Program-made: the position numbers and the translations under genes | Assembly: GCF_005144965.1 (NCBI RefSeq) | Contig: NZ_CP039704.1 | Span: forward strand, 1,116,001 to 1,180,000 | Source: Hankyongella ginsenosidimutans | GTDB lineage: Bacteria > Pseudomonadota > Alphaproteobacteria > Sphingomonadales > Sphingomonadaceae | Length of the DNA: 64,000 bases | Reading direction: 5' to 3' | In this document: piece after piece, positions 43,324 to 52,931 of the stretch | Layout: every line of letters begins with the position of its first letter | How positions within the stretch are numbered: position 1 is the first letter of the stretch | Notes under the pieces: generated by a model | What the model was told of the DNA's origin: nothing | The model's database searches: none | What the model saw: only the letters and a program-made list of their open reading frames with translations

Positions 43324-44768
43324 TCAGCTGTGGTAGGCGCGTTCGCCATGCTCCGCGAGGTCGAGGCCCTCGCGCTCTTTCTCCACGCTCACCCGCAGGC
43401 CGATCACCTTGTCGACGATGAAGTAGAGGATGGCCGAGCCGACACCAGACCAGACGATCGTCAGCAGCACCGCCTTGATCTGGGCGGTCACCTGGAAGGC
43501 GCCGTCATAGGCGGCAACCAGCAGCTTGCCGGGTTCCGTCGCATAATCCGGAATACCGGCCCCGCCGAGCGCCGGGTTGACCAGGATGCCGGTCGCGATG
43601 GCGCCGACGATACCGCCGATGCAGTGGACGCCGAACACATCGAGGAGTCGTCGTAGCCCAGCTTGTTCTTGACCGTCGTGCAGAAGAAGTAGCACGCAGC
43701 CGATGCAACAGCGCCAAGCACGAGGCACCCGATCGGGCCGCCCCAGCCGGAGGCCGGCGTTACCGCCACGAGACCCGCCACCACGCCGGACGCCAGGCCC
43801 AGCAGCGAGGGTTTGCCCTTGACCGCCCACTCGATGAGCATCCACGCGAGACCAGCGCCGGCGGTCGCCACGAAGGTGTTGATGAAGGCGAGGCCCGCCA
43901 CCGAATTGGCTTCAAGGTTGGAGCCGGCGTTGAAGCCGAACCAGCCCACCCACAGCAGCGCAGCGCCGACCATGGTCAAGGTCAGGAGTGCGGGGCCATG
44001 ATCTCCTTGCCGTAGCCGACGCGCTTGCCGATCATCAAGCAGCCGACCAGGCCGGCGATCCCGGCGTTGATGTGCACGACGGTGCCACCGGCAAAGTCCA
44101 GCGCCCCCACTGGAACAGCAGGCCAGCTTCGCCGTTCGATGCAGCGAGTGCGTCCGCCCCTTGCGCGCAGCATCCGCGATCGCGTCCGGGCCGTTCCAGT
44201 ACCAGACCATATGCGCGATCGGGAAATAGACCACGACCACCCAGAGCGCGACGAAGACCATGAGCGCCGCGAATTTCATCCGCTCTGCGAAGGCGCCGAC
44301 AATCAGCGCCGCCGTGATGCAGGCGAAAGTCATCTGGAAGCAGATGAACACAAATTCCGGAATGTACACGCCATTGGAGAAGGTGGCGGCAGGCGTATTC
44401 AGGTCTATGCCCGCCAGCAGCGCCTTGCCGAAGCCGCCGATGAAGGGGTTGCCCGCATAGGTGAAGGCCAGCGAGTAGCCGAACAGGATCCAGATGACCG
44501 CGACCAGACAGACGATCGCCAGAACCTGGGTCAGAACGGACAGCATGTTCTTCGAGCGCACGAGGCCGCCATAGAACAGGGCGAGCCCCGGCACGGCCAT
44601 CATGAGCACCAGCAGGGTCGACACCATCATCCAGGTGATGTCGCCATTGTTGAAGGTCGGCGCATCTTGCGCCAGCGCCAGGCCGCTCATCAACGGCACA
44701 GACGCGAGGGCAAGCGCGCTGCGCCGCGCCCAGGTTAGTCCAGTTTTCAGCATCGTCTTCACCCCCAT
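43324..44768 (-). CDS. amtB: Ammonium transporter AmtB
   Basis: A signal peptide (RSALALASVPLMSGLALA) is followed by about 11 membrane helices. The periplasmic entry and pore motifs appear as LALFYGGLVRSKNMLSVL and VALWVVVVYFPIAHMVWYW. The twin pore histidines lie in VVHINAGIAGLVG and DVFGVHCIGGIVGAIATGI. Breaks near 44170-44000 and 43640 interrupt it. The corrected length is about 480 aa. It starts 1 bp after the upstream glnK stop, the classic glnK-amtB pair: GlnK plugs AmtB when ammonium is high. An alternative ATG at 44753 follows GGGGGTGAAG. Confidence 0.95.
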
Positions 44769-44769
44769 C

Positions 44770-45311
<542 letters not shown>

Positions 45312-45357
45312 TTAACTTTGGCTAAATTTTGTGCGGCGCACCGTAATTGCCTAAAAA

Positions 45358-46167
45358 TCAGGCAATCAGGTGGGCGATGTCTGGCCACACGGCATCGACA
45401 GCCTCGCGCCCCAGGGCGATCAACTCGTCAGCCTTGGTGAAATCGGCGACGTCGATGTGGCCGAGCTTCGGCGTAATGACTGCTGCCGGGCGGTGCAGGG
45501 CCATATGAGCGTCGCTCAGCGCCGCAAGCAGCAGGCCGATCGAAGCGCGGGTAACCCCGAGCGGGGAGATTTTCTCGGCCAGGGCGTCGCTGGTCAGCCC
45601 GGCCACACGCGCCCGCTGCTCGTAATCGCCCGTCAGATTGACAGCGATCACCGGCAACGGCGAGATGGCCTGCGCTTCCGCGACCGGGCAGGGCGAGACG
45701 AGGCCGCCATCGGCAAGCAGGCGGCCCTCATAGGCGACCGGGCGGAAAATGCCTGGGATTGCGACCGAGGCGCGCACGGCGAGCGCGATCGGCGCGTCCG
45801 TCATCGCGACGCTGCGGCCGGTCACCAGGTCGGTCGCGACGACACAGCAGGGAATTGCAAGATCGCGCAGGGACAGCCCGATGAAATGCTTTTCCACCTC
45901 CCGCTCGACCAGATTGCCAGCCAGCATGCCGCCGCGAAAGCTGACGTCGAGATAGCGCAAGGGCGTCAGTGGCTTGGTCGCGCGTGCCAGGGCCTCGATC
46001 ATGTCGAGCTTGCCGCCGGCGAGGCACACGGCGACAACGGCCCCGATAGACGTGCCGGCGACTGCGCCGATTTCCACCGCGCGGTCCTGCAGTTCGCGCA
46101 CGACGCCGATGTGCGCCCATCCCAGGGCGGCGCCGCCGCCAAGTGCAAGCGCAACGGATTTTCGCAT
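45358..46167 (-). CDS. Patatin-like phospholipase family protein (RssA-like)
   Basis: Intact 269 aa. The oxyanion hole is ALALGGGAALGWAHIGV, the nucleophile elbow is GAVAGTSIGAVVAVCLA (GxSxG) and the catalytic Asp is in LLADGGLVSPCPV. The family covers bacterial lipid acyl hydrolases, often of unknown physiological substrate. No signal peptide is seen, so it is probably cytoplasmic. It starts 5 bp after the GNAT gene and is likely in the same transcript. Confidence 0.92.
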   Translation of the reverse strand: MRKSVALALGGGAALGWAHIGVVRELQDRAVEIGAVAGTSIGAVVAVCLAGGKLDMIEALARATKPLTPLRYLDVSFRGGMLAGNLVEREVEKHFIGLSLRDLAIPCCVVATDLVTGRSVAMTDAPIALAVRASVAIPGIFRPVAYEGRLLADGGLVSPCPVAEAQAISPLPVIAVNLTGDYEQRARVAGLTSDALAEKISPLGVTRASIGLLLAALSDAHMALHRPAAVITPKLGHIDVADFTKADELIALGREAVDAVWPDIAHLIA

Positions 46168-46172
46168 GGGCG

Positions 46173-46610
46173 TCAGCTCAGCGGGCGGACCAGCAGGCGC
46201 GCATGGGCACAGGCGTCCGCGAACTGGCCGTTATCGCGCAGCGCATCCGGCACCATTTGCGGTGTCGCGGGCTTGAAGCCGTGCTTGCCGAGAAAGCCGG
46301 TGTCGTCACGCGCGAACAGCCAGACGTGCGTGACGCCTTGCGCGCGCAGCTGTTCCAGCAGTTCTTCAAGCATCTGGCCGCCGAGGCCCTTGGCGCGGTG
46401 GCAGGCCATGGTGAGGAACGCGCCGAGCACGGCGTGCCGGCCGTAGATTTCGATGGTCGAGACGCCGAGCCGCCAGCCGGTCGTATCCTGAAACGCGTAA
46501 TATTTGCGGTCGAACCCGCCCAGACCTTGCGCCATGAGGTTGCTCTCGGCCAGCACGGTGGCAAGGGCCGCGTATTCCTGCGGGTCAATGGCAATGGCCT
46601 TCAGCGACAT
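46173..46610 (-). CDS. GNAT acetyltransferase, ArsN2-like
   Basis: Intact, about 145 aa from the ATG at 46610 (MSLKAIAIDPQEYAAL); a longer start at 46670 is less likely. The acetyl-CoA-binding motif is AKGLGGQMLEELLEQLRAQG, preceded by GRHAVLGAFLTM. The end (GFKPATPQMVPDALRDNGQF) resembles ArsN2-type arsenic-resistance acetyltransferases, but no ars genes are nearby, so the substrate is open. It is coupled with the patatin gene. Confidence 0.82.
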   Translation of the reverse strand: MSLKAIAIDPQEYAALATVLAESNLMAQGLGGFDRKYYAFQDTTGWRLGVSTIEIYGRHAVLGAFLTMACHRAKGLGGQMLEELLEQLRAQGVTHVWLFARDDTGFLGKHGFKPATPQMVPDALRDNGQFADACAHARLLVRPLS

Positions 46611-46728
46611 CAATCGCGCAACTCCCTTATCGAGGCACAGTCCCCAACTCTGCCCTAAATATGCGACCAAATTATGAGCAGGATCGCCGCCTGTCCAACG
46701 GGAAGAAGGCCAACAACCGGGTACGCTA

Positions 46729-46952
46729 TCAACTTTTCAGGCCACGCAGGAGCAGGCGCGCCGATGCGGCCTGATCACTGGGTGCCATCACGCGGATGCC
46801 GTCGAGCAGAAGGCCGCCGTAACCGAAGGCGCTTGCAGTGGCTTCCTCCGGGATCATGGCCTGGATGTCGTGGCTGTTGAGCAGACCGCGCAGCAACTGG
46901 GCCTCGAGCAGGTCGCTGAACCGCGCAATCTCAACCCAGCCGTCCCCGGCAT
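46729..46952 (-). CDS. DUF2007 domain protein
   Basis: A short gene easily missed. ATGCCGGG then, after adding one G near 46945, DGWVEIARFSDLLEAQLLRG and LLNSHDIQAMIPEEATASAF, ending RLLLRGLKS. This is the DUF2007 pattern (a sequence of about 70 aa sometimes called a putative signal-transducing protein); its role is unknown. The ATG overlaps the tldD stop (TGATG), so it is coupled with tldD. Confidence 0.8.
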
Positions 46953-48376
46953 CAGGCCGCCGTACCGCCGACGGTCAAGCCGTCGATTCGCAAGGTCGGC
47001 TGGCCGACGCCGGCGGGTACGGACTGTCCGCCCTTGCCGCAGGTGCCGATGCCCGGATCGAGCGCGAAATCGTTGCCGATCGCCGACACGCGGGTCAGCA
47101 CATCCGGGCCATTGCCGATCAGGGTCGCGCCCTTGATCGGCGCGCCGAGCCGGCCATCCTCGATGCGGTAGGCTTCGGTGCAGGAGAAAACGAATTTGCC
47201 GGACGTGATGTCAACCTGCCCGCCGCCGAAGGTCTTGGCGTAAACCCCGGATTTGACGCCGCGCAGAATATCGTCCGGGTTCTGCGCGCCGCCGAGCATG
47301 AAGGTGTTGGTCATGCGCGGCATTGGCGCATGCGCGTAGCTTTCGCGCCGGCCATTGCCTGTGGGCGACACGCCCATCAGCCGTGCATTCAGGCGGTCCT
47401 GCATGTAGCCGACCAGAATGCCATCCTCGATCAGGACAGTGCGGGACGTCGGCGTGCCTTCATCATCGATCGAGAGGGAGCCGCGGCGGCCATCCATGCA
47501 GCCGTCGTCGACGACGGTCACGCCGGGTGCTGCAACCCGTTGCCCGATGCGGCCGGAAAAGGCGGATGTACCCTTGCGGTTGAAGTCGCCTTCCAGGCCG
47601 TGGCCGACTGCCTCATGCAGCAGGATGCCCGGCCAGCCGGAGCCCAGCACCACGGTCGTCTCGCCAGCCGGTGCCGGCACGGCGTCCAGGTTGACCAGCG
47701 CCTGGCGCAGCGCTTCCCTGCAGGATGCCTGCCAGACCTCCGGCTCGAACAGGCGCGCGTAGTCGTGCCGGCCACCCAGACCGTCGAAGCCGACTTCGCG
47801 GCGGTCGCCATTGGCGGCGATGATCTGCACGTTGAGCCGCACCAGCGGCCGGATGTCCTGCGCACGGTAGCCATCCGGCCGGACGATCTCGACCACGGTC
47901 CAGGACCCAAGCAGGGACGCTGAGACCTGGGCTACACGGGGTCCAGCCCGCGCGCGAACGCATCGATATCGGCCAGCAGTCTGGTCTTGGCGGCGAAGGC
48001 GATGCCGTTCAGCGGATTGTCGTCCGGGTAGAGGTGACGATTGGTGCGGACCGGTGCATCGGCCCAGACGCCGGCATGGCCGGCGCGGATGGCGTTGATC
48101 GTCTCGGCCGCGCGCTGGATCGCCGCCTCGCTCAGGTCGGTTGAATGGGCGTAGGCGCTGGTCTCGCCGGCAACGCCGCGCAGGCCAAAGCCGCGGCCGG
48201 TGTCGAAGCTCGCTGATTTCAGCCGGCCATCGTCGAAACTGAAACTCTCCGAGTGCATATTCGAGAAACAGTTCGCCATCGTCCAGGCCGTGCAGTGCAT
48301 CGCTGACCAGGCGCTCGACCCGGTTCGAGTCGAGGCCGGTCTCCGCGTAGAAAAGCCGTTCGGCGGTCGCCTGCAT
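46952..48376 (-). CDS. tldD: Metalloprotease TldD
   Basis: A TldD/PmbA family protease, which with TldE processes peptides such as microcins and antitoxins. The metal motif is [20 protein letters not shown] (HExxxH). [20 protein letters not shown] and the C-terminal [15 protein letters not shown] and [17 protein letters not shown] are family blocks. Breaks near 48245 and 47935 are each fixed by one base. The start [10 protein letters not shown] at 48376 overlaps the zf-CHCC stop (TGATG). About 475 aa, normal size. TldE is not in this window. Confidence 0.93.
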   Translation of the reverse strand: MQATAERLFYAETGLDSNRVERLVSDALHGLDDGELFLEYALGEFQFRRWPAEISELRHRPRLWPARRCRRDQRLRPFNRPERGGDPARGRDDQRHPRRPCRRLGRCTGPHQSSPLPGRQSAERHRLRRQDQTAGRYRCVRARAGPRVAQVSASLLGSWTVVEIVRPDGYRAQDIRPLVRLNVQIIAANGDRREVGFDGLGGRHDYARLFEPEVWQASCREALRQALVNLDAVPAPAGETTVVLGSGWPGILLHEAVGHGLEGDFNRKGTSAFSGRIGQRVAAPGVTVVDDGCMDGRRGSLSIDDEGTPTSRTVLIEDGILVGYMQDRLNARLMGVSPTGNGRRESYAHAPMPRMTNTFMLGGAQNPDDILRGVKSGVYAKTFGGGQVDITSGKFVFSCTEAYRIEDGRLGAPIKGATLIGNGPDVLTRVSAIGNDFALDPGIGTCGKGGQSVPAGVGQPTLRIDGLTVGGTAA

Positions 48377-48569
48377 CAGGCAGCCTGCTGGCGGTGGTCT
48401 GCAGGCCCGCCCGCAAGGATGTACCGGCGGTCGCAATAGCCGCAGTCGACATAGCCGCGCTCGTCCATCTTCAAAAACACGCGCGGGTGCCCAAGCGGCC
48501 CTCGTCGCCGTCGCAGGCGACTTGAGCGTGATCGACGTAGCGGGTCTCAGGCGGTGGCAGATCGGACAT
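48376..48569 (-). CDS. Zinc-finger domain protein (zf-CHCC)
   Basis: A short gene of about 64 aa. It reads [20 protein letters not shown] and, after adding one base near 48495, [20 protein letters not shown] then DRRYIL. The Cys, His and CxxC pattern matches zf-CHCC proteins, relatives of mitochondrial complex I subunit NDUFS6 that occur widely in alphaproteobacteria. Whether it acts with complex I here is unknown. It is coupled to tldD. Confidence 0.85.
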
Positions 48570-48663
48570 TGGCACCCTCATGGCTATTTTTCATGAGATA
48601 TGCGCTGGCGTTGCGTATGGCAATCGCGGGCTGCACTGGGTCGCGGGTCAGTTTGGAAATCTT

Positions 48664-48728
48664 GCCGCTCACCCTGAGCCTGTCGAAGGGCTGAGCGGCT
48701 CATGGTTCGTCTAGCTCACCATGAGCGG
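48664..48728. repeat. GTGAGC-family dispersed repeat, inverted copy
   Basis: Reads GCCGCTCACCCTGAGCCTGT and on to CTCACCATGAGCGG, the reverse of the copies at 8404, 41588 and 52696. It fills the gap between divergent zf-CHCC and flavoprotein genes. Confidence 0.75.
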
Positions 48729-48793
48729 ACTTTTCAAACCAACCCACGACCCTGCACTGTTCAAGCGTTGACCGCTCGTGCCAAGACGCACCC

Positions 48794-49961
48794 ATGACCG
48801 ACAGCTACGACGCGATCATTCTGGGGCAGGCGGCGCGGGCCTGATGTGCGCCGGCATTGCCGGGCAACGCGGCCGCCGCATCCTGTTGATCGACCATGCG
48901 CCAGAGGCCGGGCGCAAGATCCTGATCTCGGGCGGCGGTCGCTGCAACTTCACCAATCTGGATGTCGCCCCGGATCGCTATCTGAGCGCCAATCCGCATT
49001 TCGCCAAGTCGGCGCTGAGCCGCTACGGGCCGCAGGACTTTCTTGCACTGGTCGACCGCCATCGCATCGCCTGGCACGAAAAGACGCTCGGCCAGCTCTT
49101 CTGCGACGGATCGGCGCGTCAGATCGTGCGCATGTTGCTGGACGAGTGCGCGGCGGGCGGCGTGACCCTGCATCTCGGCAACCCGATCCGGGAGGTGCGC
49201 CACGCTGGCGATCAGTTTCAGGTCGAGTACGGCGTGCGCACGGCACAGGCCCCGGCGCTGGTGATCGCAACCGGCGGGCCGTCGATCCCGAAGCTGGGCG
49301 CGACCGATTTCGCCTACCGTCTGGCGCGCCAGTTCGGGCTGAAAATCGTCGAGCCGCGCCCGGCGCTGGTGCCTTTGACCCTGCCGCCGGAGGAGGCGCT
49401 GTTTCGCGCACTTGCCGGCGTGGCGACCCCGGTGGTTGCCCGCTGCGGCGCTGCCCGCTTTGCCGAGGCCGCGCTCTTCACGCACCGGGGTTGTCCGGCC
49501 CGGCGATCCTGCAGGTCTCGTCCTACTGGCGGCACGGGGAGGCGATCGGCATAGACTTTCTGCCGGAACAGGCACCCGGATGGTTGCTGGCGGCCAAGCG
49601 CACGCGGCCGAATACGGGTCTGAAAGCCCTGCTCGATCTGCCCGAGCGTCTGGCGCAGGCGCTGGTCGAGCGTCTAGGCGCGACGACGCCGATCGGCCAG
49701 CTTGCCGACAAAGCCCTGACGACCATCGAGCAGCGGCTGGCAGACTGGCCCTTCCACCCGAACTGCACCGAAGGGTTCGCCAAGGCCGAGGTAACGGTCG
49801 GCGGCGTGTCCACCGATGCGCTGTCGTCCCGGACCATGATGGCACAGCGTGTGCCGGGGCTGTACGTCATCGGCGAGGCGGTGGACGTCACCGGCTGGCT
49901 CGGCGGCTATAATTTCCAGTGGGCATGGGCGAGCGGCTGGGCAGCGGCGCAGGCGCTGTAG
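48794..49961 (+). CDS. NAD(P)/FAD-dependent oxidoreductase, HI0933/BaiN family
   Basis: A flavoprotein starting MTDSYDAIILG (then, corrected, AGGAGLMCAGIAGQRGRR, the dinucleotide fold). GRKILISGGGRCNFTNLDV is the family's signature, with APALVIATGGPSIPKLGATD and GLYVIGEAVDVTGWLGGYNF near the end. HI0933-like proteins are of uncertain function; some reduce bile-acid intermediates. Breaks near 48825 and 49490 interrupt it. Its last 30 bases are duplicated imperfectly at 53629-53675, on the far side of the accessory island. Confidence 0.9.
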
Positions 49962-49977
49962 AGACTGAGGGCTTCAG
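49931..49977. repeat. Left flanking direct repeat of the accessory island
   Basis: GAGCGGCTGGGCAGCGGCGC and onward to AGGGCTTC. It spans the last codons and stop of the flavoprotein gene and matches 53629-53675 at about 41 of 47 positions by eye. The repeats bracket the segment with atypical, AT-rich genes. Confidence 0.75.
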
Positions 49978-50633
49978 GTCTAGTCGCCTCTCCCTCCCGT
50001 TTACGGGAGGGGTGGCCGCAGGCCGGGGTGGGCAAAGCATGGTGCCACCCACTCCGGCTCCGCGACCCTCCTGGGGGTATCACTACTCAACCTATTTAGA
50101 CACATTATACTTGACATTTATAACCATATTGGCTATATGATGGGGCGTCCCTGCAGCCCTTGATCACGGCACCCAGGGCGGCAGCCCGGTGCCCTCCCGC
50201 ACCGGGGCGACCGGCGCGAAGCCATCCGGTGATACAGCCGAAGCTTCGCATACACCGCTCGCGGCCAACTGGGGCACGTGTCCCGTGCAAAGTCCGTGCA
50301 GGCGGTCCCCGCCTGGAGTCACACCCGAAGCGGACGGGAAGGCCGGAGCATCAGACAAGTCTGGACGCGACTTGACCTGACCAACCCTACAAGTCGTCCA
50401 GCCCCGGATGCCCGTGACAGATAAGCGCCGGTCGTTCCCCTGCCATAAGGCTACAAGGCCGGACGTGCGCCTGGAGCACGCTATCTCCCTCCCGTTCACG
50501 GGAGGGGTGGCCGCAGGCCGGGGTGGGTGCCTTGTGCCCTTGCCACCCCGGTGCTGCGCACCACCTTGCATCTAGGTTAAGTGTATTCAGTAAACTGGCA
50601 CCGTAATTTGATTTATAATCCTCATGGCTGTAT
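49962..50633. other. Left part of the accessory island; no recognised gene
   Basis: Holds two copies of a CTCCCTCCCG repeat (49988-50032, 50483-50528; a third at 52436-52484), a strong promoter-like sequence at 50111-50139 and about 330 bp of GC-rich sequence (50145-50480) that is open in both strands but resembles no protein family I know. It may encode an RNA or be remnant sequence. The REP-like end of module 1 begins at 50588. Confidence 0.5.
50111..50139 (+). promoter_or_regulatory. Strong sigma-70-like promoter with no obvious gene
   Basis: TTGACA (50111-50116), a 17-base spacer, then TATATG (50134-50139), in a short AT-rich patch within GC-rich DNA. It is a near-ideal sigma-70 promoter. 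It points toward the GC-rich untranslated stretch at 50145-50480. Confidence 0.6.
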
Positions 50634-51354
50634 TTGATAGATATTCTGCCGATGTTGAGATTCGATATGCCTGCTCACTCGACTGATTGGAATATGTGGA
50701 GCGCTATTGCTACCGCTGTCGCGACAGCGAGCGCGTTGTTATTTTCGTTGATTAGCTTGGGAGCTCCTGCACGGGCAGAAAAAGACAAAGACAAGCTACA
50801 ACCGAGGAAGTATTGTATGCATCGTCAGAGTCTTTGAAAGTATTCTATCAAGTTGACCATCTCGTTAGGTCTCCCCATTGGAATGAAGAGGGTTTAAAGT
50901 TTCTCAAGGTTAAGGCAGATCATTGGCGACTGACCCTTGAACGTTTGATAGACAGGCCATTTCTGACGGATGGCGCTATATTCACGGGTGCGGGTGCGAT
51001 TTCTCTATTGGACATAGTTTCCCGAATTCAGACACAGGAAGATTTGGTCCAGCAGGATCTTGATCGGCAGGCGTTTAAGAGTTACGGTTGTTCGACTGTG
51101 TGGTTTTATTGCAGATCGAAAGCCCTAGCCGAGATTGCATCGGGTAAGTATGTCGCAATGGCCGTTCGAAATCGCGGGCGTAGGGTTCAACGGCACATGC
51201 GAGGGGCGATTCAGCGCTTCATGGACCGTTTGAGGCGCTTGCCCCAAGACGGCCCGATAAACTTCAACAGCCCAGATCAAGAGCCCGATTTCGAATAGGT
51301 GCCCAATTACGCCAATTACGGTACCAGTTTACGAAATACGCTTAATTCCTCTTG
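50588..51354. mobile_element. REP-bounded module 1
   Basis: The left end is AGTAAACTGGCACCGTAATT (about 50589-50608). The right end is AATTACGGTACCAGTTTACG (51314-51333), its inverted match with one difference, followed by CTTAATTCCTCTTG. The module carries one AT-rich gene (50634-51298). The same ends frame module 2 at 52817-53604. Confidence 0.65.
50634..51298 (+). CDS. Unknown single-pass membrane protein in module 1
   Basis: An AT-richer gene than its surroundings. The N-terminus has one clear membrane segment (IATAVATASALLFSLISLG) followed by a charged stretch (AEKDKDKLQ). After a break near 50805 it continues EEVLYASSESLKVFYQVDHL, then DHWRLTLERLIDRPFLTDGA and NRGRRVQRHMRGAIQRFMDR, ending QEPDFE. 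About 220 aa joined. I do not recognise it. The TTG at 50634 or the ATG at 50652 may be the start. Base composition, single-gene layout and repeat ends suggest acquisition by transfer. Confidence 0.6.
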
Positions 51355-51560
51355 CCCTTTGGTCCGCGCTTTTGCGGTTTCACCGTGCGCCCGGTCCAGG
51401 CTTCAAGCATATCCAGCCAATCACCGCTGCCAAGCGGTCTTCCCGATGTCTCGGACATCCGCAAGGCCAGCCATGCCGTTTCGTCATCACCCTCTTGGCC
51501 CAGAAAATCGGCAAAGGGACCATAGCGTTCGAGCACCGTAATTCCCACCGTAATTCCCAC
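51342..51560 (-). pseudogene. C-terminal remnant of a REP-associated transposase (RAYT)
   Basis: Encodes LERYGPFADFLGQEGDDETA, then MSETSGRPLGSGDWLDMLEA and TGRTVKPQKRGPKGKRN. The GRPLGS...W...LE...GR and basic tail are typical of the C-terminus of IS200-like REP-associated transposases. The catalytic HUH and Tyr region is absent. The upstream part is replaced by a tandem ACCGTAATTCCC repeat (about 51535-51567, three units), which reads in frame as GITVGITV. Its stop codon forms part of the right-end signature shared by both modules. Confidence 0.7.
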
Positions 51561-51633
51561 CGTAATTCGCTGATCCGCGCCGAACTGGTCCGGCGCGGCT
51601 TGCGGCTCGGCTAAGCACCCGTGGAGCCTGCTA

Positions 51634-51915
51634 TCAGATCAATTCCACCTGCACGCGGCGGCCCAGGACGGCGGCGGCGCGTTGCAGCGTTTCAATGGTC
51701 ACGTTGCCGTCCGCCGGGTCAAGCACGCGGTCAACCTGGGTGCGGCTGGTGTGCATCATCTCGGCAAGGCGGCGCTTGCTCAGCTTGCGATCCTTCATCG
51801 CCTTTTCGAGTTGCCAGGCGATCACTTCCTTGATCGAACGCGCCTGAAACTCCTCCAGCACACCTTCATCGCGCAGGAAGTCGTCGATACCCGACCCCAT
51901 ATGTCTGTTAGCCAT
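51634..51915 (-). CDS. HTH-domain antitoxin (HigA-like)
   Basis: Intact 93 aa. An XRE-type helix-turn-helix is seen in RKLSKRRLAEMMHTSRTQVD, and DGNVTIETLQRAAAVLGRRV follows. The N-terminal half has a leader of helices (ARSIKEVIAWQLEKAMKD). In toxin-first HigBA-like systems the antitoxin binds its toxin and the shared promoter. Its ATG overlaps the corrected toxin stop by 8 bp. Confidence 0.85.
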   Translation of the reverse strand: MANRHMGSGIDDFLRDEGVLEEFQARSIKEVIAWQLEKAMKDRKLSKRRLAEMMHTSRTQVDRVLDPADGNVTIETLQRAAAVLGRRVQVELI

Positions 51916-52269
51916 TCTGCACCTCCTTCATGCGCTCTCGCGCGAGTTTCAAATCATCCGGCGGAGTCTTCTGAGTCTTTTGATAAAGCCGTGCAGCGCA
52001 TAGATCAGCCCGTCATGAAAGCAGATCAGCACCCGCGCTATCGTCCTGCTGGGCAAGCTCGTCCGCACCTCCCACAGTCCGCCGCCCATCGGTCTGCACA
52101 GGGGCATTCCAACCGGCCAGCGGTACTGGACGCGCTGAAGATCGCCGCCGACTTCAAGGCGGTCATCCCGGTCCAGCTCTTTCAGCCAGTCGCGCACCGG
52201 CTCATTGCCAGATGCCGTCCGGTAGAAGACGAGCGGGATTTTCGGTGTGTTGATCCCGTCACTCACCAT
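51908..52269 (-). CDS. RelE/HigB-type toxin (phage-derived Gp49-like)
   Basis: MVSDGINTPKIPLVFYRTAS leads into NEPVRDWLKELDRDDRLEVG, WEVRTSLPSRTIARVLICFH and GLIYALHGFIK, the blocks of Gp49-like HigB toxins, ribosome-dependent mRNA interferases. A missing A near 51975 shifts the frame; corrected, it ends KKTQKTPPDDLKLARERMKE-VQNG before TAA, the usual KKT-KTP tail. An upstream start at 52308 is open but less likely. It is first in the operon with the HTH antitoxin. Confidence 0.85.
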
Positions 52270-52435
52270 GCACCATTCATGGTGCCATTGCATCATATAA
52301 TGTGCCATCGTGTCAAGCGGAAAGGGGCAGGATCAAGCACGCCGCCAACCTTGGCCTCAAGGTACATTCGGCTTCCGGCTATGGGCTGCCGCTAATCCGC
52401 GCAGGGTCGGCCAGACGTGCGCCTGCTGCACACCG

Positions 52436-52484
52436 CCTCTCCCTCCCGTTCACGGGAGGGGTGGCCGCAGGCCGGGGTGGGTGC
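52436..52484. repeat. CTCCCTCCCG dispersed repeat
   Basis: Reads CTCTCCCTCCCGTTCACGGG and on to GGCCGGGGTGGGTG. Related copies are at 49988-50032 and 50483-50528. All three copies lie inside the accessory island. Confidence 0.7.
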
Positions 52485-52695
52485 AGCTTGATTCCACCCA
52501 CCCCCGCTTCGCGACCCTCCCTCGCCGAGAGGGAGAGCCGCCCCGGCACGAACGAAGGGCGGAGCAGCACGCGGTTGCGGCCTGCGCCGGAATGACAAAA
52601 TGGGACTATATTATTCCACTTTTTCAGCAGCCTGCTAGAGTCTGATGACATTGGATGGGATCGCCATTCCGATCTTCACGGAGCAGGCTGTAAAG

Positions 52696-52762
52696 TCCGC
52701 TCGTGGTGAGCTTGGACGAACCACGAGCCGCTCAACCCTTCGTCCAGCTCAGGGTGAGCGGC
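52696..52762. repeat. GTGAGC-family dispersed repeat, island copy
   Basis: Reads GTCCGCTCGTGGTGAGCTTG and on to CAGGGTGAGCGGC, same family as 8404-8468 and 41588-41653. The two arms are complementary, allowing a hairpin. Confidence 0.75.
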
Positions 52763-52931
52763 ATGATTTCAAGCTGACCGACTACCGACCATCCGCGACT
52801 CTTGTTATTGTTGGTGCATTTCGTAAACTGGCACCGTTATTCTGCATTGTTGACATCAGTTACAAAATACAAAATCATAGTCTGATGGCGAAGACTTTTC
52901 CAATGAAAGGGAGCGCAGAAGTCGCTCCCAC

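Larger units (their letters stand above)
52309..52931. other. Intergenic part of the accessory island
   Basis: About 620 bp without a recognised gene. It contains a CTCCCTCCCG repeat (52436-52484), a GTGAGC-family repeat (52696-52762) and, from 52817, the left end of module 2. The toxin-antitoxin promoter must lie just right of 52269, but no clear -35/-10 pair was assigned. Confidence 0.5.

Noticed and set aside
50290..50370. Possible cobalamin-type riboswitch (GACGGGAAGGC-like element)
   Set aside because: Only one short element resembles the consensus; the other conserved boxes and a suitable downstream gene are missing.
50164..50571. Open frames on both strands of the island stretch (50189-50380 plus, 50164-50571 minus)
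   Set aside because: Both strands are open in the same place, composition is low-complexity Pro/Gly/Ala, no ribosome site or family was recognised, and the minus frame runs into a repeat.
51535..51567. Tandem ACCGTAATTCCC units as a possible CRISPR array
   Set aside because: The repeats are 12 bp with no spacers and match the REP sequence of the neighbouring modules; no cas genes are present.
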